A DNA stretch of 64,000 nt, from positions 14,033,313 to 14,097,312 of the forward strand of contig CM028909.1 of NCBI GenBank assembly GCA_016801845.1, read 5' to 3'. This DNA comes from Polydactylus sextarius. Taxonomy: Eukaryota > Chordata > Actinopteri > Polynemidae. The position numbers and the translations under genes were made by a program. The notes under the pieces were generated by a model. That model was not told the origin of the DNA and ran no database searches. It worked only from the letters and a program-made list of their open reading frames with translations. Position 1 is the first letter of the stretch. Each line of letters starts with the position of its first letter. Positions 1 to 8,663 of this stretch are shown one piece after another.

Positions 1-2338
1 TCACCAGCTTTTGGAGGGCCAGATCATCTTTCCTCACTTTTCCACATGCGTTCTCTCAGAGTATGGAGTCAGTTTCAATATGCAGGCCAGTCATATAAAA
101 CCTTTAGCAATGACCTGCTGTTTAGCAGTCTCTTTACACTTGATTTTCATGCATTATAAATGTGTCTCAAAAAAAGAAAAGCTCTGCATCTTTATCCTTT
201 ACTCTGCATAACACTGAAGCAAATTTCAGTTTCATATAGAATACTTCTGGACTTGTTTGGGTGCATGTTGAAAGATTAAGGATGTCAAAATATATATTAC
301 AAGTTAAATTAAAAGAAACTTACACAAGCTATGACCTTTGCTGATTCTGTGACATCATTTCATACATCCCAACAAGTGGATGTTATATAGATGGAAGTTC
401 TATTGAGGACTATAGAGCAGCCCAAGTCATATTATGTAAATACATCTGAGGAAGGTGTTTTCCAGATGTTGTAGGGAGCTGGGGAATATCAGCCATTGAA
501 AGGGGAGAGGAAATCGGGGACAAATTAAAGGAAACCCAACCAAAGTGTTAGTAATAGGATGTTCCACCACAAAACTTCTAGAACATCTTCAGTGCGAGTG
601 TCTTGAACACTTAAATCCCCAAAGTGCCCATTAGAAGAGCTGTTAACACCTCATTAAAGGAAGAATGAAACTTCTAAAACATCTCTAACCTTATAACCCC
701 AGAACCTTGTCACCGGGTGCTACAACCTCTTTAAGGACCTCCAAAGTCTCCTGAACAAACATCATAACCCTGTTAATGAGTACCTAAAAGCCACCCAAAC
801 TATTTAAGAAACTTATTTGATAACTCTTTGAACCCTGTAAACTTCCCTACTTCCCAATTAAAACATCCAAAATGACTAAGTGAATCCTTAATAACCACTA
901 AGGCATGGTAAATGAGCATGTTTTGAATGACTAGTTGATATGATAGCTAATGGGTAAAAGTAATGGAAACAGTTCTAAGTAGCTACAAAAAATAATGGTT
1001 TGCAATGGATTTACTGATTATATTACTTAGAGCAATGGATAAAACTGAGTTTGGAATGAATTGCTGCGCAAATGACAGGGTAGTGGTGAAAAATACCAAA
1101 AAACCAAAAAACATTATGAACCACTGCTCTAATTCTTAAATCAGGCTCCAGAAGGGATGGCTGTTGCTGAAACTTAGATATAATGGAAGGGAATGGAGTG
1201 GTGGTGTGTTTGTGGAGTAGTTTCATGGGGAATGCAGTGCAAAACATCATGAAAAGTGTGACTAATTTAGCTAATTTTTAGCTAATGTTATTTATTTATA
1301 GCTAATTTAGCTAATAATTTAGCTAACTAATATTACCCTAATTTAGATTAGGGTAATATTGTGTTGTGAATCATTGCCACCTCATCTTAATTATGTTGTT
1401 TTCACTTTCATCATCACCTTATATTACCTCCCCCCAAGTCTCATACCCTTCTGGCCTTTATCAAATCAACAAGCAATTATCAGCACTCACCCCTCCCCTG
1501 TTTCACTGTCTCTGTCTTTACACTCCTTTCCTGTTGTACTCTGTGGTTCAAGTTTTGAATGACGTTGCCTAAGATCCCCTAGCATGACAGGGTTACAAGC
1601 TGCTTCAATGGATTAGGAAAATTCCAGACTGATAGCCATCCCTCATCCATCTCTCCCATCTCTCATCCCCCGTCTTTCTCCTCGGGATTATCTCGTGGAG
1701 AGGAATTTAGAGTGGCCTGTCTCCCCAAATAGACCAGGGGACATCTGATAGACAGCTGTGGAGGGTGATTGTGCTCTGGGGTGCCCAGTCTGGATCAGGG
1801 ATTTGCCACCAGTAACTCATGGATGCTTCTGAGCCTCTGTGGTGCAGCCAACTTGGCAATACAAAAAGAAAAGAAAAAAAAAAACTGCCCAAGGTGCTTC
1901 GGAAAGTTCACATCAGCCTTGGATGTGAACATAGCAGCTTTGGCTACAACTAGTTTGTATTTCAGATTAGTTTTTAGAGTTTTCTGCTTAATATGGTTTT
2001 AGTTTAGCTGCAGTGACAACCTCAAGAGTGAAATCATGCCACTAACAAAACAATATCTCTGTACACCTATATTAATATCAATGTTTACATTATATAATAC
2101 ACACACTGATCCCTCTACAAGACATTGGATCTGTACTTTGGCTAGATTTGTTTGGAGGCAACTGAATTTCCACTGTGTAATTAATGAGATCCAGAATTGC
2201 TGGAAACTTGTTAACAAATAAATGGTTGACCCTGACAAAGCTATATCTATTCAAACTGTCATCCATCTTTTTTCCTACCTTATATACGCCAAAGGAAAAA
2301 AATCACATTTGAAAAGCTTTACACACCAAGGACCTTAC
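1..2338. other. Non-coding stretch, possibly tnni1 intron 1
   Basis: I see no recognisable exon here; the few short open frames have no domain and no splice context. If the candidate minus-strand exon ending at 2339 is the first exon of a troponin I gene, this stretch is its first intron, with the coding exons lying left of the window. It holds short tandem TTAGCTAA-like copies at about 1264-1328 and a perfect hairpin at 1329-1360. Confidence 0.35.
1329..1360. repeat. Perfect inverted repeat, 13-bp arms
   Basis: AATATTACCCTAA at 1329-1341 is followed by a 6-base spacer and its exact reverse complement at 1348-1360. The preceding 65 bases are built of repeated TTAGCTAA-like words. It could be the end of a small inverted-repeat element or simply a cruciform-prone AT-rich sequence. 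Confidence 0.85.
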
Positions 2339-2400
2339 CAGTGTCAGAAGCAGGAGAAACAGATGCGACAGCAGCAGACGCAGGATGGACAGACCAGAGA
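2339..2400 (-). other. Candidate non-coding first exon (tnni1 by synteny)
   Basis: On the minus strand a good splice donor (CACTG|GTAAGG) lies at 2339/2338. About 60 bases upstream of it would be the start expected from the TATA-like element at 2427-2434. The exon has no clear ATG frame, so it would be 5' untranslated. In human 1q32.1 the gene next to PHLDA3 on the same strand is TNNI1, which fits a minus-strand promoter here. No troponin coding exon lies in the window, so the identity is inferred from position only. Confidence 0.35.
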
Positions 2401-2426
2401 TGAGGCAGATGATTTTGTGTGCCTCT

Positions 2427-2434
2427 ATTTAAAT
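2427..2434 (-). promoter_or_regulatory. TATA-like element
   Basis: The minus strand reads TTTAAATA about 30 bases before the inferred start of the 2339-2400 exon. Together with the MEF2 site at 2481-2490 it gives the arrangement of a tissue-specific muscle promoter. Confidence 0.4.
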
Positions 2435-2480
2435 GTACCACCCATTGTCTCATGCTCTCTTTCTCCTTTGTTAGTGGAGG

Positions 2481-2490
2481 CTATTATTAG
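2481..2490. promoter_or_regulatory. MEF2 consensus site
   Basis: CTATTATTAG is a perfect match to the MEF2 consensus YTA(A/T)4TAR. E-box words CATGTG (about 2523) and CAGTTG (about 2561) follow on the distal side. MEF2 plus E-boxes upstream of a TATA-like box is typical of contractile-protein promoters. Confidence 0.45.
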
Positions 2491-2799
2491 TCAACCCCAT
2501 CTCTCTCTACTCTTGCTCTTTCCATGTGTCTCTCACAGATTCATTAGAAACCAGCGACCAGCAGTTGGAACCTGACACTTTGACCTTACACAACACAAGA
2601 GGATGAAAGATGATGAACCACGGGCAGAAGTGTGTATGTTCCTAAAACTGGGAGATTGACTAGAAAGGGAAAAGAAACATTTGAGAGGAAAAACTGATAC
2701 CGATAGGAAGACAGTGACCAGAGCTATTTATGTTGTTACACAATATTTTTGGCTTTACAACTTGTCTGACTCAGACACCAGCTCTGGTCCATCATTTTT

Positions 2800-3215
2800 A
2801 TCCAGACTTGGTCCAATATCTCGTCAACTATTAGATGCATTGCAATGAAATGCAATGCATCTTCTCAGGCTCATCAGCTCAGCCTAAGGTGATGATTGAA
2901 TCCTACCAACTTGGGTGATCTTCTGATCTTCCCTCAGCACCAGGAGATTACGCCAAAGTTGTCTGACATCCAGTGAATATTTCCACATTCAAATAATTCA
3001 TTGCTGGTACAATTTGTACAGACTTTAATGGTTCCCAAATGACTTATCCAAAGGGTTTTTGCAGGATGTTTTCTTGACTTTTTCCTCCAGCACCAGGGGT
3101 ATTTTTTTCTTTTATACCTCCAAAGTTAATGACAATCAGCTTCAGCTGTACTAGCTGTACCTGTAATGTTGACTAAATACCAAATGAGGCAAACTTCATA
3201 GACTGAGATGATGAA
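2800..3215. mobile_element. Decayed interspersed repeat, two related subunits
   Basis: The text resembles a non-autonomous repeat widely scattered in percomorph genomes, with phrases such as 'aatatctc..caactatt..gatg', 'gtacagac..t..atggttccca' and 'ggtgatc..ctga..ttccctcagcacca'. Two diverged subunits, about 2815-2950 and 2974-3100, each end in a CAGCACCAGG word. It encodes nothing. I do not assign a family, and the edges are approximate. Confidence 0.5.
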
Positions 3216-4930
3216 TCTAGCAAGCAGTATTCCTGCTAAAACATCATGTTCAAGGCATTGCTGTGCAGACATAAAAAATTATGACTATGGACTCAAGTTT
3301 ACCCACAACTGAATCTCCATGGCAAGTAAAATACAAGACATACTTATGGAGATATCTCTGAGAAAATAATGCATTTCAGCGGGGTTTAGTATTTGTGTTG
3401 TCTTAAAAAATGTCAGATATATATGTTAAGTGTATATCACTAACTAAATCTATACAGTCCTCCATGCAAAGTCTTCTTTATATCAGCTATTGCACATGTT
3501 GTGAGAATATTGCAAACAAAGTTATTACGACCCAGCAAATTCCATTGACAGTAATAGAGTATTAAATAATTAAAGTGCTAAATTAAACAATAGATAGACA
3601 TTAGATTATACATAATACATAAATTATATTATGTATCTAAGATTATATTATATACTGTACATAGTACTAACTGAGATGTTGGCTCACTTAGTTTTAATCA
3701 TAATGCAAACAGAAGCCTGCGCAACATAAAAATCTGCACACACATGCATGCGTGCGCACACACAAACACACACACAGTTAAGTCAGAACTTCTCTCACCT
3801 TAACGGGGGAGAGACAGACCTCTAGTGGTTTAACACTCACACAGCAGCAGATGCTGTTGCTTGTAAAACATTTTGAAGAGTAATCTAGGGTCCAAGTCAA
3901 AGAAGTATGCACATATGTTTTCTCTTTCTACAAGAGCAGATAAACTAGGCATCAGTGTAAAAAAATATCAAAGACAAATATTATCAATCCTGTTATTCTA
4001 AACATTCATTAAACTCTAGATTGACCTGTGTTCTGGTATTTGGTTATGATAGTGCAGGTCAGAGTGTGTGTTTATCTGCTGAGAGGACCAGTTGCACTGG
4101 ACAGAGGTTATGATATTTAGGTAGGACATTCCACTGAGTAGTGTGATCACACAAACTCTGAAGTGGAGTTTAAAATGTATTGCGCACAACCACAACCAAG
4201 CAAACACACACACACACACACACAGGTCTACACAGATCTCCTTCACTTACAGTATTGTGTGTATTAAGACCTACCTACACACACAAACACACTTTTTTGC
4301 ACAATGATCCATCACTCCGTGCCTCCGCTCTCAGCAACACTCCTGGTCCCTTGCTGACTCATGCGGTGTGGCTAGCTTTGGGGTTTTCCACAGAAATGAG
4401 AGAAGTCGCTACACAATCAGCCCTTTATCCTTCGACCTGCACTGAGCTCCATGACTGCACGCAGCTCGTACACAAACTACGATATACTCGACACACACAG
4501 GCCCACACAAACACTCACACACAACAAGCTTGAATGAACAATATATATTAGACCTTGCTAATGAGAGTCTGCTGATGCAGAGACCTTGCTGAATTTCATG
4601 ATTTCATGCTGGGTGTGCACATGAGCTCCGGTAGGTGAATATGTGTGGGTGGATGTTCGTGTGCACATGCCTCGGGCTCACCGAGTTTCTCATTAGTCCT
4701 TTACCCCACACAGAACAAAAGGTGTCCTGGCTACAATGTGTGTGTGTGTTTGTGTGGGTTGGGTGTGTGTGTATTTTCCAGAGGCTATTACAGCAAGGTT
4801 ACACCACAACTGGAAACAGATGAGCTTAGCAATTAATGGTCTGAATCTAAAATAAATTGCAGCTGACTTGTTCTACACTGACAGACATTATATACTTCAG
4901 TATAAAGAAATGAAAATTATGTTAGCACCT
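3216..4930. other. Intergenic, no gene seen
   Basis: This lies between the candidate minus-strand promoter and the probable 3' end of phlda3. It contains short CA-rich patches (3740-3775, 4202-4224, 4740-4775). Open frames here come from the CA/TG patches. Confidence 0.6.
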
Positions 4931-4948
4931 CAGGATTACTGAAAAAAA

Positions 4949-5525
4949 TTTATTTAACATTTGTAAGCATGTAATACTGTACATGGTTTCAGTAAATATA
5001 TCGTGAGTTGAATACAATGTGCAATGAATATGAGCAAAATACATATTTTTCATGTTCAGCTTTAGTAAAACATACCGATATGTTCAGAGGTCCATAACAA
5101 AAGCTTTTAAAGCCAGTTAAATGGTAATGTGTTTTTCCATCAAAAGTAAGACTGAAAAAACAAAGTGACTCTTGGGAAATATGTCCACAATTGCTGAGAC
5201 ATCAAGGCACATGTGTAAACAGTGTCCCACCAACATGGGTTCTTCTAATTAACGCCATCTTTTCCTTGTGCAACAATCTTCATATTGACCTCGAGCAATA
5301 GAGTCATGTCAGAAAAATACTTCCATGCTTACAGTATTTAAGCTTCCTATGCTTTTACAGTGTGAATACAGGATAATTGTGTCCCGCACTTATTCTCAGT
5401 CCATTAATCCATATTCACAGATGTCCCATGTATACGTCCCATCATGCCGTGCACCACAGAATCACTGCAGAATGTTGTCTACTCCTCTTGCACTGATTGG
5501 TTCACTCCCAGGGAAACATAGAGGC
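4949..5525 (-). other. phlda3: Candidate phlda3 3'-UTR exon 2
   Basis: The phlda3 coding exon ends in a splice donor at 6517, so a 3' untranslated exon is expected downstream on the minus strand. A strong acceptor (pyrimidine run ending TTTCTTAG) lies at 5527-5526, and an AATAAA signal lies at 4954-4949. The exon end points are inferred; nothing here codes. Confidence 0.35.
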
Positions 5526-5527
5526 CT

Positions 5528-6516
5528 AAGAAAGAAAAGCAGATTTTTAATACGCAGTTGTTGCTTTATATATCAGATATCGCTGCAACTGATAGTGTTC
5601 CACAAAGTGCATTTGTAGTGAGTTATATCACACTGTTACCACGGCTACTAAGTTAATTTGGGCACTTGACCACTGTGGCTCTCTTAAGGAAGCATCACTG
5701 TGGATTCCTGGACTGTGAGCTCATAGTTCAGACTTACACACTCAGTTCATGAACATTTGAGATTTCAGCAAATAACACTTTTGTCACATGATGGCATTGA
5801 GTCTATTCTAATTACTGAAAAGCTGAAAAGATATTTAGAGCTCAAATATGTTCACACCACGTGATCTATATGCAAGTTTATTAAATAAATAGGAGCTGGT
5901 TGTATGTGTGTATGTGTTGTGTGTGTGTTTAAAAATAGTTGGGTGCCTAGTGAGGGAGAGGCAGGCAGATGTTATTTTGGAGGCTCACATTGCATCGTAA
6001 TTATGTCCTCAAGTGAGAGTGAGCTTGTGGCCTAAGAAGTCTGCGGTGCCGTGAAGGCAGACCACCATAGTCAGGAAACACTGACATTGACTTTAGACTC
6101 TCATCTCAACACTGAGGTGTCATTTGTAAATAACCTTTAGCATTACAGTAACATTATGCTTGAGGGCTTCTCAGCCATGTGTCACCTCATCCCCAAGAGT
6201 ATGTGTGTTTTCATTCCATCCAATCACTGCACCAGCTTGTTTTAACTATTAGCACCATTTCAACAACAGAGAATGGGATTATCACTGCTGCACTAGTCTT
6301 TCATAGTAAATTGTTGCCTTGAGGGAATTAAATGATGCTTTGAAATGGTCACTGTCAGTCATCCTGGGATATTATGGGAAACTCAATCCAAGAAACAAAA
6401 CAACTCATGATAATTAAGCATAAATAGAACGTATAAATTTAAGAGTCGTCTCAAATCTACTGGTCACATGTAAATGTCACGCTCAACTCTTGTTTCAGTT
6501 TTAATTTTAACTCTTA
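5528..6516 (-). other. phlda3: phlda3 intron in the 3'-UTR (inferred)
   Basis: No coding sequence is seen. It lies between the donor just after the phlda3 stop and the acceptor near 5526. A small TG patch occurs at about 5903-5930. Confidence 0.35.
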
Positions 6517-6518
6517 CC

Positions 6519-6941
6519 TCAGAGGTCCTCGTCCTCCCCGGTGCTGCCCAGGTGTGCTGGGGACAGGTGCCGGTTCCTCCCGGTCTTCACGGCCTGGAGG
6601 TTCTTAAAGCGCACCAGTGCCAAAGCAATCTCCGCGTTCCAAGCGGTGCCGTCCTGCGGACACCGAAAGTCAATCTCTTTTCCCGTGGCCATGACCACCG
6701 TGAAATACACCAGCCCCCGCTTATACTCCACACAGTCCACGGTGACCATGCGTTCAAAACGTAGCTCCTTGGCTTTGGAGCTCCACGCTGAAACTGGAGC
6801 ATCACCGCTGCCCCCTTTGCAGTTGTGAAGGCGCAGTCCTTCCTCGGTGAGCACGCAGCGTTTCTTCTTCCACAGCTGGAGGAGCCCGCTGCTGCGCTTC
6901 TCCAGCAACCCATCTCTCATCGCTTTAACCGGGAGCGTCAT
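6519..6941 (-). CDS. phlda3: Pleckstrin homology-like domain family A member 3
   Basis: A 140-residue protein that is nearly all one PH domain. It opens with a basic patch (DGLLEKRSSGLLQLWKKKR) and has the family hallmarks CVLTEEGL, YFTVVMATGKEIDFRCP and a C-terminal helix NAEIALALVRFKN. Human PHLDA3 is 127 aa; the fish copy has an insert around residues 43-57 and an acidic tail ending EDEDL. Known role: a p53-induced protein that competes with AKT for membrane phosphoinositides and dampens AKT signalling. I start at the ATG at 6941; a codon two positions upstream in the same frame is GTG. The stop TGA (6521-6519) is followed one base later by a GTAAGA donor, so the whole CDS is in one exon and an intron lies in the 3'-UTR. 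The upstream region has a p53-like site at 7151-7170. Confidence 0.93.
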   Translation of the reverse strand: MTLPVKAMRDGLLEKRSSGLLQLWKKKRCVLTEEGLRLHNCKGGSGDAPVSAWSSKAKELRFERMVTVDCVEYKRGLVYFTVVMATGKEIDFRCPQDGTAWNAEIALALVRFKNLQAVKTGRNRHLSPAHLGSTGEDEDL

Positions 6942-7150
6942 GGCCACAACTGACCCACAGTCTTCACACTTACAGAGCCAAAACTTACAAAGTCTCCAGC
7001 AGGGGTAGGTCTCAAGATGAATGAATTAAATACACATCCCGTGTGGTGTTGTTAGTGTCCCTAGAGAGAGAAAAACATATAGAGCTTGTGAGTAAATCCA
7101 ATCCCTGCGCATTGACAGCGCACCGTGGAGCTTGGTAGGCTGGTCTGCCT

Positions 7151-7170
7151 GGATATGTTTGAACATGCCC
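7151..7170. promoter_or_regulatory. Candidate p53 response element
   Basis: Two adjacent decamers with no spacer. GAACATGCCC (7161-7170) matches the p53 half-site RRRCWWGYYY perfectly. GGATATGTTT (7151-7160) matches except for T in place of the core C. The site is about 210 bases upstream of the phlda3 ATG. PHLDA3 is an established direct p53 target in mammals. Confidence 0.5.
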
Positions 7171-7262
7171 TGCTCCTCCGTGGACCTTCTCCTCCTTCTA
7201 CTAGAACACACCGCCTCCTCCCGGTGACGACAGGAGGAGATCTGGCTGCTAATGATTGTATG

Positions 7263-7283
7263 CGTGTGTGTGTGTGTGTGTGT
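7263..7283. repeat. (TG)n microsatellite
   Basis: About ten TG units in the upstream region of phlda3. Confidence 0.9.
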
Positions 7284-7414
7284 TTTAGTGTGCGTGTGGT
7301 TTGGAATGACTCAGTCAAATGGATGCACCCAGACAGTTGGATTTTATGTGCTCACAGAAACGCAAGTAGCTGGGTGTAGCTACCTTCACACTCAGGGTCA
7401 TCGTGCACCTGCTG

Positions 7415-7444
7415 CACACACACACACGCGCGCACGCGCGCGCG

Positions 7445-7532
<88 letters not shown>
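7415..7532. repeat. Long (CA)n tract with internal (CG) stretch
   Basis: About 118 bases of almost unbroken alternating purine-pyrimidine: CA units, then an alternating GC block at about 7427-7446, then more than 40 CA units. This composition favours Z-DNA. Open frames on either strand here are repeat translations, not genes. Confidence 0.95.
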
Positions 7533-7533
<1 letters not shown>

Positions 7534-7753
7534 GTCAGTATAAACTAAATGAAACAAGATAATTGGATCCCTCTTGGCGTCTGTTTATGACAAGCTGCTC
7601 TCCTGTCTCTTTTTGAGAACTGGAATGTGAGTGGGAGGTGAAGGGTGGATAAATAAGCCAAATGTTTGAGAGTATAAGAGAGAAACAAACTGCAAAGATG
7701 AAAGATTTTTTTTTGGAGCAGCAGAGATTAGGATGGCTAAACAGGCATTTCCA

Positions 7754-7754
<1 letters not shown>

Positions 7755-7803
<49 letters not shown>
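7755..7803. repeat. (TA)24 microsatellite
   Basis: An uninterrupted TA tract about 220 bases from the long CA tract, upstream of phlda3 and beyond the csrp1 3' end. Confidence 0.95.
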
Positions 7804-7805
<2 letters not shown>

Positions 7806-8181
7806 AAAAAAGTTGTACTGTCAAGGGAAAGTTTACAAAAGCTGCTCACATTGGCATTTATTATTTTTTTTTTCACATCCTTGATGGTAACATATTTCTG
7901 ACATAACAGAGAATCTCTGGGTGGAGTCAAGCAGTGATTCCCCTGCTTCTATATGATACTAGACGTGCCTTTTGTAGTCCCAGCTGCGTAATGTGTCACT
8001 CTAATGTTATGTGAGGAATGAATACAATGGACATGTGTCATTTCTTGAAACTTAAACACATCAACATCACCCTTCAAACTGAAGATAGGCAGATACGCAC
8101 ACAGTTTCACTCAGGTGTACTTATGTAATTTTTTGCCCATTAAGAAAATACAAACCAAAAATCATTATTGTTTTCATTTTG

Positions 8182-8187
8182 TTTATT
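8182..8187 (-). terminator. csrp1: csrp1 polyadenylation signal
   Basis: AATAAA on the minus strand, 400 bases after the csrp1 stop codon at 8587. It is the first canonical signal I see downstream of the stop. Confidence 0.55.
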
Positions 8188-8586
8188 ATCATGCTGTTTG
8201 GAAAGCATAACATATAAACGAGCAGTGTTTGCTTGGTTACATAGATGTTTTAATCTTGAATCCGGTGAGATTATGATGAGGAGAAAAAAAACAAACACCC
8301 TTACAATAAGGAGAAGGTGATGTAATTTAATAAGATAGTGCAGATCACCAATGCAACAGATAAGTAACTGAGTATTAATTGTGGTGTATATGAGAAGATT
8401 AACTGTAACAGCTCACATTTAACCTGTATATGACCTTGGTGGTATTGACTGCCTTACTGTACAGTTTACAAGCATATTTTCAGTCAAGCATGTGTTTACC
8501 GGATGCGTGTTTACACTCTGCCCTCTGCAGGAAAGAGACAGCAGTGCAATACCCTAGAGAACAATCAGCGATGATCCCAGTGGGTA

Positions 8587-8663
8587 TTACTGAGTGTGCG
8601 CCAGCGCCCCCGCGCCAAGTCCGTATCCAAATCCCTTAGGACCGAAGTTTTTGCCATAACAGC
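8587..8663 (-). CDS. csrp1: csrp1 coding exon 5 (C-terminus)
   Basis: The acceptor CTTACAG precedes GCTGTTATGG. The exon encodes the last LIM2 cysteine pair region (GCYGKNFGPKGFGYG), LGAGALAHTQ and the TAA at 8589-8587. The usual GQGAG reads GLGAG here. Confidence 0.9.

Noticed and set aside
6942..6947. Two extra residues at the phlda3 N-terminus
   Set aside because: The upstream codon is GTG; the first ATG in frame is at 6941.
7252..7557. Open frames on both strands with Thr-His or Cys-Val repeats
   Set aside because: These are direct translations of the CA/TG microsatellite. The same holds for frames at 7585-7930, 4180-4533, 42000-42308, 49797-50204 and 58660-58917.
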